Shown: positions 36,736 to 45,861 of the stretch, piece by piece | Position numbering within the stretch: the stretch's first letter is position 1 | Layout: each line of letters starts with the position of its first letter | Position numbers and translations under genes: made by a program | NCBI GenBank assembly: GCA_001829315.1 | Contig: MIAY01000025.1 | Location: 124,928-188,927, forward strand | Source of the DNA: Spirochaetes bacterium GWE1_32_154 | Lineage (GTDB): Bacteria; Spirochaetota; GWE2-31-10 | Direction: 5' to 3' | DNA: 64,000 nucleotides | The notes under the pieces: generated by a model | The model's input: the letters and a program-made list of their open reading frames with translations, nothing else | Told to the model about the DNA's origin: nothing | Databases searched by the model: none

Positions 36736-37839
36736 GTGGAATTTGTAAATCCTCTTGTTGCTTTGATTGATAGAAATGCTTTAAAAAATAATATAGATTT
36801 TATTAGGAAATTGTATCCTGATAAAGAAATAATTCTGCCGGTAAAAGCTAATGGGTATGGTCATGATGATTTGCTCATTGTTAATGAAGCCGCCACGTCG
36901 GGTGTGAGAATGTTCGCAGTAGCCCGTGTTGATGAAGGTGTTACGTTAAGAGAAAAGGGTGTTGTTTTCCCTATTCTTATACTCGGTGTTGAACGCGGTG
37001 AGAATGTAAAACTTGCGATTAAACATTCAATAGAGTTGTCTGTTTCAGATTTAGCGAATCTTATTGAAATTGAGAAGGTTGCAAGTGAAGTCGGGGTGAA
37101 AGTAAAAGTTCATATTCTTGTTGATACAGGAATGTCAAGGATGGGTGTCGAATTATCAGAGTTGAAATCAATTATTCAATGTATTAAGAAGTCTGAATAT
37201 TTACATTTAGCGAGTGTTTTTACTCATTTTGCCCGAAGTGACGAGAGTGTTTTTTCTATAAAAGAGCAACTTGTTATTTTTGAAAATGCACGGACAATTT
37301 TTTTAGAACATGACCTGATACCTGATTTTTTTCACTGTTCTAATTCAGGTGGTATTGAGAATTATAATGGACCGGATTGGACAAATGCTGTGAGGCCCGG
37401 TATTATGGTCTATGGGTATTCGCAAAAAATCGGTGGATCGGATAGTCTTATTCCGGTTATGACGCTTACTGCGAAAGTTATTCACTGTAAGGATGTTAAG
37501 AAAAATCGGGCTGTCGGCTACGGGCATACTTTTATTACATCTAAAGATGTGAGGCTTGCGACTGTTTCTATCGGCTATGCCGACGGATTGCCACGAATTT
37601 GTTCTAATAATCTCGTTGTTAGAATAAATGGCAAGGATTATAAACAATGTGGTCGGATCAGTATGGATTTAACGGTTGTTGAGGTTGATAAAAAGGTTAA
37701 TGTCGGAGATACCGTGTATATTTTCGGAAGTCCGAAATATGCCCCTTTAAATGCAAATGATATTGCAAATAGATCAGGAACTATCAGTTATGAGATTTTA
37801 ACCGGAATCGGTAATCGCTGTTTAAGGAAAATACTATGA
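36736..37839 (+). CDS. alr: alanine racemase
   Basis: A 367-residue PLP enzyme converting L-alanine to D-alanine for peptidoglycan. GTG start after AGGAG. The PLP lysine is in LPVKANGYGHD (about residue 36-40). VDTGMSRMGV, AVRPGIMVYGY and the catalytic tyrosine in SIGYADGLPR are all present. Nearly full-length to the family norm. It overlaps arfB by four bases (ATGA), so the two are translationally coupled. Confidence 0.95.
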   Translation: MEFVNPLVALIDRNALKNNIDFIRKLYPDKEIILPVKANGYGHDDLLIVNEAATSGVRMFAVARVDEGVTLREKGVVFPILILGVERGENVKLAIKHSIELSVSDLANLIEIEKVASEVGVKVKVHILVDTGMSRMGVELSELKSIIQCIKKSEYLHLASVFTHFARSDESVFSIKEQLVIFENARTIFLEHDLIPDFFHCSNSGGIENYNGPDWTNAVRPGIMVYGYSQKIGGSDSLIPVMTLTAKVIHCKDVKKNRAVGYGHTFITSKDVRLATVSIGYADGLPRICSNNLVVRINGKDYKQCGRISMDLTVVEVDKKVNVGDTVYIFGSPKYAPLNANDIANRSGTISYEILTGIGNRCLRKIL

Positions 37840-38243
37840 TAAACCATGTTCGTTATGATGAAAGTCAGCTGACATTTAGTTTTGTTAAGTCTTCAGGTCC
37901 CGGCGGACAGAATGTAAATAAGGTATCTACTGCTTGCGAGCTTCGATATAATATTGTTAATGATGTTATTATTTCTCATTTTATTAAGAATAGATTAATG
38001 ATTCTTGCAAAAAACCGGTTATCAAAAGATGGTTTTTTAATTATTCAGGGTAATGAATACCGTACTCAAGAACAAAATAAACAGGCTGTTTTGAACAGGT
38101 TGTACGGCTTGTTACAGCAGGCAAAAATTATTCCTAAAAGAAGAGTTAGTACAAAACCTACTAAGTCGTCCGTTGAAAAAAGAGTTTCAGAAAAAAAACA
38201 GCGAAGCGTTTTAAAGAATTTTCGAAAGGATGTTTTTGAATAA
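37836..38243 (+). CDS. arfB: peptidyl-tRNA hydrolase ArfB-like (class I release-factor domain)
   Basis: A 135-residue protein with the catalytic GGQ loop SSGPGGQNVNKVSTACELRY and a basic C-terminal tail (RRVSTKPTKSSVEKRVSEKKQRS) of the type that enters the empty mRNA channel. It would release nascent chains from non-stop ribosomes. It lacks the codon-recognition domains of RF1/RF2. The start overlaps alr. Last gene of the run; about 160 AT-rich bases without a clear terminator follow (38244-38403). Confidence 0.87.
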   Translation: MINHVRYDESQLTFSFVKSSGPGGQNVNKVSTACELRYNIVNDVIISHFIKNRLMILAKNRLSKDGFLIIQGNEYRTQEQNKQAVLNRLYGLLQQAKIIPKRRVSTKPTKSSVEKRVSEKKQRSVLKNFRKDVFE

Positions 38244-38403
38244 GGTCGTGCTATGATTTACTTTCTGTTTTCTATTTTTTTTGTGTACTTATGCAGATAG
38301 CTGAAATTTTTATGTAGAAAAACTTCCGGCTGAATAAAATTATTGTATTTGATTTGGTATTTTTTCTTTAATTATTCAGGAAATTTTGGGTGATTTGTTG
38401 TTT

Positions 38404-38892
38404 TTATGGGAATCCGTAAATTGTTTGTATTACATTGTTATCTGTGATTATTAATATACGGCTTATTTTATTTACAGCATCTAACATATGTGTCTGAATA
38501 TTTGAACAAACCCAAACTCTCCCCTCAGAATATTTTTTGAAAATCTCTAAAATCTCTATAATCGTATTTCTAAATCGAATTAAATACAGTCTTAGAAATC
38601 TTCTTAATAAACATGCAATACTAAATGTTCCAAATCTATAATGTAAATAGCGAAGTTTATTGTAAAACTCAACCTCTAATTTCACAATAATATTTTCAGA
38701 AAAATCCGTTTCACAGTCATCTAAAATAAAATCTGAAGGAAACAGATCGATTTCATTAATTACTACCATCATTTTTTTTAGAATCTGATTAATAACAACT
38801 GATTGGTCTAATCCGAAATATGCTCCCCTCCATTTTAAAACAGAAAGTAAATATTGATCTATTTTAAAATGAAATCTATGATACATAGTCAT
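38404..38892 (-). CDS. uncharacterised protein with two similar 35-residue helical units
   Basis: A 162-residue soluble protein I do not recognise. Two stretches look like internal duplicates: FKIDQYLLSVLKWRGAYFGL with QSVVINQILKKMM after it, and VKLEVEFYNKLRYLHYRFGT with SIACLLRRFLRLYL after it. Each could be a short strand, a helix, a tight Gly turn and a second helix, like a ribbon-helix-helix unit, so a DNA-binding role is possible but unproven. GGGGG precedes either of two Met (38892 or 38886). It stands alone on the minus strand between arfB and the iron operon. Confidence 0.6.
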   Translation of the reverse strand: MTMYHRFHFKIDQYLLSVLKWRGAYFGLDQSVVINQILKKMMVVINEIDLFPSDFILDDCETDFSENIIVKLEVEFYNKLRYLHYRFGTFSIACLLRRFLRLYLIRFRNTIIEILEIFKKYSEGRVWVCSNIQTHMLDAVNKISRILIITDNNVIQTIYGFP

Positions 38893-38970
38893 GTCGCCCC
38901 CAAAAGATTTTTTATTTATATAATTAAATGCTTGAAAAGTGATTTTTCAATACAAAAATTAAAAAAAAAC

Positions 38971-38999
38971 TTGACGATTATGTTAGAATAAACTAATAT
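38971..38999 (+). promoter_or_regulatory. promoter of the feoAB operon
   Basis: TTGACG (38971-38976), a 17-base spacer and TAATAT (38994-38999), 37 bases before the feoA ATG. No clear Fur or DtxR-type palindrome overlaps it. Confidence 0.6.
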
Positions 39000-39035
39000 T
39001 ATTACACGAGTCTATTATGTGTTTGGAGAATCAAG

Positions 39036-39260
39036 ATGAATTTATATAAACTAAAGAAAAATGATTCATTTTCTATTGTAAAAATAACAAGATCAGGTGA
39101 AATAGGAAAAAGAATTGCTGAAATGGGAGTTACAAAAGGAACGAGGGGCATCGTTGTTAGAAAAGCGTTTCTTGGAGGTCCAATTCAGATAAAAATATTA
39201 AATTATGACTTATCTCTCAGAAAAGATGAAGCAGAGTCAATAGATGTTGAGGAGGTGTAA
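39036..39260 (+). CDS. feoA: ferrous iron transport protein A
   Basis: A 74-residue SH3-like cytoplasmic partner of FeoB: MNLYKLKKNDSFSIVKITRS, then GEIGKRIAEMGVTKGTRGIV and LRKDEAESIDVEEV, which is the typical FeoA ending. The ATG has GGAG before it. The gene is two bases ahead of feoB, whose ribosome binding site GAGGAGG lies within the end of feoA. Confidence 0.92.
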   Translation: MNLYKLKKNDSFSIVKITRSGEIGKRIAEMGVTKGTRGIVVRKAFLGGPIQIKILNYDLSLRKDEAESIDVEEV

Positions 39261-39262
39261 TT

Positions 39263-41425
39263 ATGGCAGACAAAACGATAGTAGTAGGGATAGCGGGAAA
39301 TCCAAATTCAGGTAAAACGACTATATTTAATGAGTTAACAGGTGCACATCATAAAGTTGGAAATTATGCGGGTGTAACTGTTGAGAAAAGAGAGGGGATA
39401 AGGAAATATAAAGATTATACGATAAAAATATATGATTTACCCGGAACTTATAGTTTGACTTCATACTCCTTAGATGAGTTAGTGGCAAGAGATTTTATAA
39501 TAGATGAAAAACCAGATGTAATTATTGATGTCATGGATTCAACTAATATTCAACGACACCTGTATTTATGCATGCAAATACAGGAATTTGGAATACCTAT
39601 AGTCGGTTTATTAAATATGACAGATGAAGCAAAACAACATGGCATTGAAATAGATTCATTGGCGCTTGGAGATTTACTCGGTATACCGATGCTGAAAACT
39701 GTTGGACGTAAAAAAAGTGGCTTGGATGGGGTTTTTGATTTGGTACTCAGTACCTATGAAAATAAGAATAAACAAAAAAAGTGTTTGTTATACGGAAATG
39801 AACTGGAAATGCACATAGATAAAATTATAAACCTTATTTCTAAAGATGAAAAATTTATTAAAAATTATCCTCCTCGATGGATAGCTGTTAAGTTATTAGA
39901 AAAAGATCAAAATGTTTGTTCTAAATTGAAAACAAATGAAGCCTATGATCAGATAATTCATCAAAAAGATGAATCCATAAAGTGGATAGCCGGACATTTT
40001 AATAGAGATTCTGAAATAGTTGTGACAGAACAAAGGTATGGCTATATTCACGGTGCGGTAAAAGAAACTTTAAAGGTGTCTCTGGAAACAAAATTTTCAT
40101 TCAGTGAAGCAGTTGATAAAGTTGTATTAAATAATTACTTCGGGTTGCCATTATTTTTATTTATTATGTGGGGAATATTTCAGTTAACATTTAAGTTGGG
40201 TGAATTTCCGATGTCCATATTAGAGCTTATTTTTAATCAAATTGGAAATTTTGCAGGAAGTATAATACCTGATGGGTTAATAAAATCGCTTATTGTTGAT
40301 GGAATTATAGGCGGGGTTGGTGGGATGCTTGTCTTTCTTCCAAATATACTCATTCTGTTTTTTTGCATATCAATTCTTGAAGATACCGGTTATATGGCAA
40401 GAATTGCATTTTTGACAGACAAGTTTATGCATAAATTCGGATTACACGGGCAGTCATTTATTCCGTTTGTTACAGGTTTTGGTTGTTCCATACCGGCAAT
40501 AATGAGTGCGAGAACATTAAAAAATGAAAAGGATAGATTAATCACAATACTTGCAGTTCCTTTCTTTAGTTGTGGTGCTAAATTACCTGTCTATACATTA
40601 TTGATTTCTGCATTCTTTAGTGAATCGATGTCAGGAAATATATTGTTTTCTATCTATATGATAGGAATATTGCTTGGTTTGTTTTCTTCTTTGTTATTTA
40701 GAAAAGTAATCGCAAAAGGAATCTCCAGTCCATTTGTAATGGAATTACCACCATATAGAGCACCTGCAGCAAAAGGTATTGGATGGCATATGGCTGAAAA
40801 ATGCTGGTTTTATGTAAAAAAAGCTGGAACGCTTATAGTTGCTGCTTCAATAATAGTATGGTTTATAACAACATTTCCGCAACTGAAAACAGATGATGCA
40901 AAATATCAAAAAATCAGAATGGATATAGAAAATAAAATTATTAGTGAGAATGGTCTACTTGCTGATTCTGATATCAGGCAGATTAATCGTATTATTGAAG
41001 TATCTCAAGTCCAGGAAGCATTAGAATATAGTATAGCAGGAAAAATCGGTAAGATAATTGAGCCGGTAATAAAACCTTTGGGCTTTGACTGGAAAATCGG
41101 TGTGGCTATAATAACAGGTTTTGCGGCAAAGGAAGTCGTCGTTTCAACTCTTGGTGTTATGTATAAAGTTGGAAGTGACGTCACTGAAGAAGATGATTCA
41201 CTACGCGGAGCATTAAGAAATGACCCGTATTTTAATCCTTTGGTAGCGTATGTATTGATGTTATTTATTTTAATTTATGTACCTTGTATTGCCACTCTTG
41301 CAATAATAAAACAGGAATTAGGAAAATGGCGGTGGGTCTTCTTTACTATTTTTTATAATTCTGCCGTAGCATGGTTAGTTGCTTTTATCGTATATCAAAC
41401 CGGGAAAATAATGGGGTTAGCATAA
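39263..41425 (+). CDS. feoB: ferrous iron transporter FeoB
   Basis: A 720-residue inner-membrane Fe(II) importer. The N-terminal G domain has G1 GNPNSGKTTIFNEL, G3 DLPGTYSL, G4 NMTD and a GDI-like helical region. The membrane part has two Gate modules (GGVGGMLVFLPNILILFF; FVTGFGCSIPAIMSARTL) and conserved Cys-containing motifs (FFSCGAKLPVYTLLISAFF). The segment KEVVVSTLGVMYKV is characteristic. Its stop overlaps the ATG of the Cys-rich partner (TAATG). Confidence 0.96.
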   Translation: MADKTIVVGIAGNPNSGKTTIFNELTGAHHKVGNYAGVTVEKREGIRKYKDYTIKIYDLPGTYSLTSYSLDELVARDFIIDEKPDVIIDVMDSTNIQRHLYLCMQIQEFGIPIVGLLNMTDEAKQHGIEIDSLALGDLLGIPMLKTVGRKKSGLDGVFDLVLSTYENKNKQKKCLLYGNELEMHIDKIINLISKDEKFIKNYPPRWIAVKLLEKDQNVCSKLKTNEAYDQIIHQKDESIKWIAGHFNRDSEIVVTEQRYGYIHGAVKETLKVSLETKFSFSEAVDKVVLNNYFGLPLFLFIMWGIFQLTFKLGEFPMSILELIFNQIGNFAGSIIPDGLIKSLIVDGIIGGVGGMLVFLPNILILFFCISILEDTGYMARIAFLTDKFMHKFGLHGQSFIPFVTGFGCSIPAIMSARTLKNEKDRLITILAVPFFSCGAKLPVYTLLISAFFSESMSGNILFSIYMIGILLGLFSSLLFRKVIAKGISSPFVMELPPYRAPAAKGIGWHMAEKCWFYVKKAGTLIVAASIIVWFITTFPQLKTDDAKYQKIRMDIENKIISENGLLADSDIRQINRIIEVSQVQEALEYSIAGKIGKIIEPVIKPLGFDWKIGVAIITGFAAKEVVVSTLGVMYKVGSDVTEEDDSLRGALRNDPYFNPLVAYVLMLFILIYVPCIATLAIIKQELGKWRWVFFTIFYNSAVAWLVAFIVYQTGKIMGLA

Positions 41426-41580
41426 TGGATGTACAATTAATTATAGTAATAGTGCTTTTTTCGATTTCATTAATATTTGTGTTTTACAAAATATGGTCAA
41501 AATTCAAGAAAAGGTTGAAAAATAATAAATGTTCCGGATGTTCAGTGACTAATAAAAGTAATTGTAATTGCGGTGAGTAA
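41425..41580 (+). CDS. FeoB-associated Cys-rich membrane protein
   Basis: A 51-residue protein starting at ATG 41425, overlapping the feoB stop by one base. One N-terminal membrane helix (LIIVIVLFSISLIFVFYKIW), a basic linker (KFKKRLKNNK) and a Cys-rich end CSGCSVTNKSNCNCGE with four Cys. Small proteins of this pattern follow feoB in many bacteria and are thought to assist FeoB. The operon ends with a strong bidirectional terminator three bases on. Confidence 0.82.
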   Translation: MDVQLIIVIVLFSISLIFVFYKIWSKFKKRLKNNKCSGCSVTNKSNCNCGE

Positions 41581-41582
41581 AA

Positions 41583-41616
41583 AAAAAGATCAGAGTAAAT
41601 TTACTCTGATCTTTTT
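41583..41616. terminator. perfect 17-bp palindrome: bidirectional terminator between feo operon and chemoreceptor
   Basis: AAAAAGATCAGAGTAAA (41583-41599) is followed directly by its exact reverse complement (41600-41616). The A and T ends provide a U-run on both strands. It separates two convergent transcription units. Confidence 0.9.
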
Positions 41617-41618
41617 CA

Positions 41619-43316
41619 TTATATTTTAAACTTTTTAATCTGTTCTTCAAGTTCACCAATATTGGTTGCGTTTAAACTACCTAAATCAGAAAGACTGAGA
41701 ACTGACTTTGAAATCTCTGACATCCCATTCGCAATTTCTGACATACCTGATAAGTTCTCTGCAGAAAGATTATTTGCACTTTTAAATCTATCTGAAATAT
41801 CATAAACACTCTGTTTCGTTTTATTTGAAGATTCATCGATATTTTTAGACATTTTAATTAAATCGCCTAATCTTTTTGAAACATCTTCTGATCTTGAATT
41901 AATTGTCGAAAATGTTGATAAAAGTTCTTGAATACCAGAATCCAACGTGTCAATTTCACCAATCATATTACTCATAACGGTTCCGGTCTTTTCAGTAACT
42001 TTAACCGTTGATTCAATCTTACCAATAATATCTTTTAATGAAACATTGATGTTTTTTGCATTCTCACCGGTGGTTTCAGCAAGAGACCTGATTTCATCTG
42101 CAACAACGGCAAACCCCTTACCTGAATCACCCGCGTGAGCAGCTTCAATAGCTGCGTTCATCGCCAGAAGATTCGTTTGAGAAGCAACATTATTGATGAT
42201 TTTTATAAGATCCATAATAAAATTAATTGAAGTTGAAATTTCTTTAATAGAACCAACAGTTTTTTGCATACTGCTTTCACCTTCTTTAGCAACCGTTACA
42301 AGTCGTTTAGATAACTCCATTTTTTCTTTTGATAATGCATTAGCATTCTTAATCTCACCTAAAGTTTCTTCAATTGCCATTGATGCATCAGTAATAATGC
42401 TGGATTCCAGACTTAATTCATCTTTTAAGAAATCAATAAATTGCTTAACATCATTTAGTAATGAACTGGAAGTGATTATTGAATCATTCAGTTTTGAATT
42501 CTCATTTTTCATTGATTGCACTGTAGCTGCAATTTCATTGATTGTCGCCGAGAGTTCTTCAGAGTTGACCGCAACAGAGTTACCTATCCCATAACTTTTT
42601 TCAGTTATTTTAATCAATTTTTGAATGATAAGTGATAACTTTCCTGTAAACTTATTAATATTTTCTGCAAGTTGACCTAGTTCATCATCACTTGAAACAG
42701 GAATTTTTTTTGTTAAATCACCGTCACCTTCAGCAAGATCAATAACAAGTTGCAACATTTTATTTAAGGGAATTATAAGAACAGAACGAAATAAGAAAAA
42801 TGAAGTGAAAATAACAATCATAATAATAATAAAAATCTGAATAAATACCTGAAATGTAATAGTTCCAAGTGCTAATTTATACTGCGTATCGTTAAAAGTA
42901 ATTTCAACAAATCCAAGTTTTAAATCTTCTTTGGTAATTTCTTTTTTTTTCGTTTTAATAATAACAATTTTATTTGCATCATCTCCATTGGCTTGTATAA
43001 TATCACCTGATTTGTTTTTAACATACTTGTGAGCTGTCATTGTGTCGGTGTCATCAAAAAGAGTAATAGAATAAACATTACTATCAGCCATTTCTAATTT
43101 AATAACATTTTCAATTTGTTTTTGATCAAAATTCCATATTGGAACAATCAGTGTATTAGCAAGCCTTGTTCCAATGATATCAATAGATGTTGCCATATTG
43201 TTTAGTATTTTTCTTTTCTCGATAGAAGTTAAAATAAACCCCAGTATAATAGCAACGGAAATAATTGAAATTATCAAAACAAATAAAATCTTATTTCCAA
43301 CCGATTTAATTTTCAT
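41619..43316 (-). CDS. methyl-accepting chemotaxis protein
   Basis: A 565-residue chemoreceptor. An N-terminal membrane helix ([20 protein letters not shown]) and an extracytoplasmic sensor of about 120 residues with the motif [20 protein letters not shown] precede a second helix ([16 protein letters not shown]). A HAMP segment follows ([20 protein letters not shown]), then a coiled-coil signalling domain with the tip [20 protein letters not shown] and [18 protein letters not shown]. The sensor type differs from that of the receptor at 11021 (no Cache signature); ligand unknown. Start ATG 43316 with GGGG upstream. Confidence 0.93.
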   Translation of the reverse strand: MKIKSVGNKILFVLIISIISVAIILGFILTSIEKRKILNNMATSIDIIGTRLANTLIVPIWNFDQKQIENVIKLEMADSNVYSITLFDDTDTMTAHKYVKNKSGDIIQANGDDANKIVIIKTKKKEITKEDLKLGFVEITFNDTQYKLALGTITFQVFIQIFIIIMIVIFTSFFLFRSVLIIPLNKMLQLVIDLAEGDGDLTKKIPVSSDDELGQLAENINKFTGKLSLIIQKLIKITEKSYGIGNSVAVNSEELSATINEIAATVQSMKNENSKLNDSIITSSSLLNDVKQFIDFLKDELSLESSIITDASMAIEETLGEIKNANALSKEKMELSKRLVTVAKEGESSMQKTVGSIKEISTSINFIMDLIKIINNVASQTNLLAMNAAIEAAHAGDSGKGFAVVADEIRSLAETTGENAKNINVSLKDIIGKIESTVKVTEKTGTVMSNMIGEIDTLDSGIQELLSTFSTINSRSEDVSKRLGDLIKMSKNIDESSNKTKQSVYDISDRFKSANNLSAENLSGMSEIANGMSEISKSVLSLSDLGSLNATNIGELEEQIKKFKI

Positions 43317-43348
43317 AATAATACCCCGTAATAAAAATTCTACATTAT

Positions 43349-43377
43349 ATTATCGGACATTATAAAAATATAATCAA
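43349..43377 (-). promoter_or_regulatory. promoter of the minus-strand chemoreceptor gene
   Basis: Minus strand: TTGATT (43377-43372), a 17-base spacer, GATAAT (43354-43349). The -35 box directly abuts the repeat copy starting at 43379. Confidence 0.55.
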
Positions 43378-43378
43378 T

Positions 43379-43452
43379 AGAGCTTCTTGTAAAAATACTC
43401 TTTTTACTTTGAATTTTTGCAAGAAGCTGCATATAAAGCGATTTTGCATTTA
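43379..43452 (+). repeat. copy of the palindromic intergenic repeat (about 50-bp unit plus partial centre)
   Basis: AGAGCTTCTTGTAAAAATAC and GAATTTTTGCAAGAAGCTGC form the two arms around CTCTTTTTACTTT. The following ATATAAAGCGATTTTGCATT resembles the start of the central segment of the 57396-57514 copy (CTAAAGCGCAATTATATTGC). Lies between the chemoreceptor and DUF1858 genes. Confidence 0.7.
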
Positions 43453-43467
43453 CCTCAATAGGTTTTT

Positions 43468-43495
43468 AAAAAAAAGACCGCAATAATGTGCGGTC
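43468..43495 (-). terminator. rho-independent terminator of the DUF1858 gene
   Basis: On the minus strand GACCGCA, a six-base loop and TGCGGTC are followed by a run of eight T (43468-43475). It lies 21 bases after the stop at 43517. Confidence 0.85.
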
Positions 43496-43516
43496 CTGAA
43501 TAACAAGCTGAGTGCT

Positions 43517-43720
43517 TTATTCTGCAATAACGCCATTTAAATCATTAAGAAAATCATTGATGTTGATCCCATGTGCATTCAAACCTTGTTCTAATGTTTC
43601 ATAACTTGCTAAAGCACATCCAATACATCCGATTCCGTAGGCAGAAAAAACTCTAACTGAGTTAGGATGTTTCTGTACAAGTTCCCGTATATTCATATCT
43701 TTTGTAATTGTTACAGCCAT
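43517..43720 (-). CDS. DUF1858 redox-disulfide domain protein
   Basis: A 67-residue protein of the hybrid-cluster-associated DUF1858 family: HPNSVRVFSAYGIGCIGCAL with a C-x2-C pair, then ETLEQGLNAHGININDFLNDL. Members occur alone or fused to redox enzymes and are thought to handle electrons or metal clusters in anaerobes. It is a single gene with AAAGGGG before the ATG and its own terminator. Confidence 0.85.
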   Translation of the reverse strand: MAVTITKDMNIRELVQKHPNSVRVFSAYGIGCIGCALASYETLEQGLNAHGININDFLNDLNGVIAE

Positions 43721-43832
43721 ATATATCCCCTTTAAAAAGTAATTTTAGTCAATATACTAACAAGTTAAAAAAAAATCAAATAATTTATTCATTTATTTTA
43801 TAAAATTTCTAAATTTTAATTAATAATTTTAC

Positions 43833-43861
43833 TTGAAAAAAATATGTAAAATATTTATAGT
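43833..43861 (+). promoter_or_regulatory. promoter of the TRAP transporter cluster
   Basis: TTGAAA (43833-43838), a 17-base spacer, TATAGT (43856-43861). It lies wholly inside the upstream part of the longest possible tatT frame and therefore supports the downstream ATG at 43896 as the true start. Confidence 0.6.
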
Positions 43862-43895
43862 TAAAAAATATTTTACTATTATTATGGTGGCATCG

Positions 43896-44768
43896 ATGAA
43901 AAGAAAGCATTTCTATCAAGTTCTATTAGTAATTATTCTTTTAGTTAATGTTTCATGTACTACATTAATTAAAGGTTTAACAAATGATTTAGCTTTCGGG
44001 GTATATCAGCAAAATGATATGAAACTCGTTCAAGAGGCAGCTCCGGCTTATTTATTAATACTGGAAAGCATGATTTACAAAAACCCTGGTAATCGTGATT
44101 ATTTAATGACTGGAATTCAGTTGTATACGTCCTATGCTACTGCTTTTATTAAAGATGAAGAACGATCAAAATTGTTTAACGATAAAATTCTAAAATGGGG
44201 AAATGAACTATTAGCTTCTTATCCGTTGTATAAAAAATATAATGCAATTTCTGCTCAGGATAGAGAAAAGAAGGATATTGCATTTACCAAATTTATTGCA
44301 GGTATAAAAAAAGCAGATGTTCCTTATGTCTTCTGGGGGATGTATTCAATCGGTATGGATGCATTAAAGAATAGTAACAGCCCTGCTGGTTTGTTGTTAT
44401 TGCCAAGACTTTTAGCAATTGCAGATAAAATTTATCAATTAGATGATACTTTTTTTAATGGAGCTCCTCATTTGTTTTTTGGATTATATTATGGTTCATA
44501 TCCCGAAGCGTTTGGTGGAAGTCCTGTTAAAGCAAAAGCAGAATTTGAAAAAGCAATTGAAATATCAGGTGGAAATATGCTTGCACATAAAATAATGTTT
44601 GCAGAAGTGTACTATAAATCACAATATGACAGGGACGGTTATGAGAAACTATTGAAAGAAGTAATTGATTTCAATATTGATCTTCATCCTGAATTAAGAC
44701 TAATGAATATTATGGCTAAACAGCAGGCTTATAAGTTGCTTGAAGAAATTGATGATGTCTTCTATTAA
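43896..44768 (+). CDS. tatT: TatT-like TRAP-associated lipoprotein
   Basis: A 290-residue lipoprotein. ATG 43896 gives the signal MKRKHFYQVLLVIILLVNVSC with Cys21; GGTGG lies before it. The mature part is all-helical with the TatT signatures: AAPAYLLILESMIYKNPGNR, LLLPRLLAIADKIYQLDDTF, LFFGLYYGSYPEAFGGSPVKA and a C-terminal LAHKIMFAEVYY. In Treponema pallidum the homologue is a TPR trimer that binds the solute receptor TatP. It starts the operon, with the receptor and two permease genes following, as in the TatT-TatP-TatQ-M arrangement. The ligand is unknown; a hydrophobic one has been proposed for the treponemal system. Confidence 0.85.
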   Translation: MKRKHFYQVLLVIILLVNVSCTTLIKGLTNDLAFGVYQQNDMKLVQEAAPAYLLILESMIYKNPGNRDYLMTGIQLYTSYATAFIKDEERSKLFNDKILKWGNELLASYPLYKKYNAISAQDREKKDIAFTKFIAGIKKADVPYVFWGMYSIGMDALKNSNSPAGLLLLPRLLAIADKIYQLDDTFFNGAPHLFFGLYYGSYPEAFGGSPVKAKAEFEKAIEISGGNMLAHKIMFAEVYYKSQYDRDGYEKLLKEVIDFNIDLHPELRLMNIMAKQQAYKLLEEIDDVFY

Positions 44769-44837
44769 TGTTTATAATAATGCTTTTGTACTTATCAGCA
44801 TACGCTGTTCAAAAATATAGTATCGAGGAGTTTACTA

Positions 44838-45851
44838 ATGATTAAAAAGTTTTTTGTTTTAATTTCATTATTTTTATTATCAATTCCGGTTTTCTCACAA
44901 ACTAAGAAAGAACCTAAATATGTTTTTAGAATTGCTTCTGAAGTACCTGCCGGGACATTATGGCATAATGCATTAATGGCTATCAATAAAGAATTGGCTG
45001 TGAAAACCAATGGCGAAGTCCGATTGCAGGTTTTTGCCGGTGGAGTAATGGGAGATCAAAGTTCTGTAATCAATAAAATACTTATCGGTCAATTGGATGG
45101 TGCAACTTTTTCAAATACCGGAATGCAGTTAGTTAATCACGACTTTGGGATAGTCGGTTTTCCTTTAATCATGAGAAGTGATAAGGAATATGATTATATG
45201 ATAGAGCAGGTTGGCAATGAATTTGTAAAGAAATTTAAAGAATTAGGTTATTCTCATTTATGCTGGACTGAAACTGGCCCGATTTATATTTATTCAAAAA
45301 AATCTATCGCTTCAGAAGAAGATATACGAAATGCCAAGGCATTCGTATTGCAGGGTGATAAAATTACAGAAATGCTTTTTAAAGAAATAAAAGCAACACC
45401 AATACCGGTACAAACCTCAGATATTTTAACAAGTTTAAAAACCGGACAGATTGATACTGTGTTTTCACCTCCTTATGGTTTAATCGCAATGCAATGGCAT
45501 TCCAGTATCAGTTATGTAACTGATTTTCCTATGACTTTTATGTTAGGGTCTATAATGGTTAATAATAAATTATTTGATTCAATGCCAAAAGAGTATCAAG
45601 CTATAATGAGTGAATTATTCAAAACTCATTTTGAGAAATTAAAAACAAAAATCAGACAGGATAATGTAGCTGCACAGGAAATATTACGACAAAATGGTGT
45701 TCAATCGATAACTGTAAGTGTAGCTAATCAAAATAAATTTTTTGAAGTTGGTAGAAGTGCCAATGAAAAATTAATAACACAATACGGGTATTCCAGGGAT
45801 TTATATAATCGTATTTATAAAATGATGGAAGAATTCAGAAAAAAGAAATAA
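44838..45851 (+). CDS. tatP: TRAP transporter solute-binding protein (DctP family)
   Basis: A 337-residue periplasmic receptor with a cleavable signal (FFVLISLFLLSIPVFSQTKK). DctP landmarks: FRIASEVPAGTLWHNALMAI, EVRLQVFAGGVMGDQ, ILIGQLDGATFSNTGM and the conserved arginine region MRSDKEYDYM, then QTSDILTSLKTGQIDTVFSP. It passes its ligand to the permease pair encoded next. A GAGGAG site precedes the ATG; 10 bases separate it from the small permease. Confidence 0.9.
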   Translation: MIKKFFVLISLFLLSIPVFSQTKKEPKYVFRIASEVPAGTLWHNALMAINKELAVKTNGEVRLQVFAGGVMGDQSSVINKILIGQLDGATFSNTGMQLVNHDFGIVGFPLIMRSDKEYDYMIEQVGNEFVKKFKELGYSHLCWTETGPIYIYSKKSIASEEDIRNAKAFVLQGDKITEMLFKEIKATPIPVQTSDILTSLKTGQIDTVFSPPYGLIAMQWHSSISYVTDFPMTFMLGSIMVNNKLFDSMPKEYQAIMSELFKTHFEKLKTKIRQDNVAAQEILRQNGVQSITVSVANQNKFFEVGRSANEKLITQYGYSRDLYNRIYKMMEEFRKKK

Positions 45852-45861
45852 AGGTGCAATT

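Noticed and set aside
43833-43895. Longer N-terminus of the TatT-like lipoprotein
   Set aside because: It overlaps a good TTGAAA-17-TATAGT promoter and would bury the lipoprotein signal behind a basic leader; ATG 43896 gives a standard lipobox.
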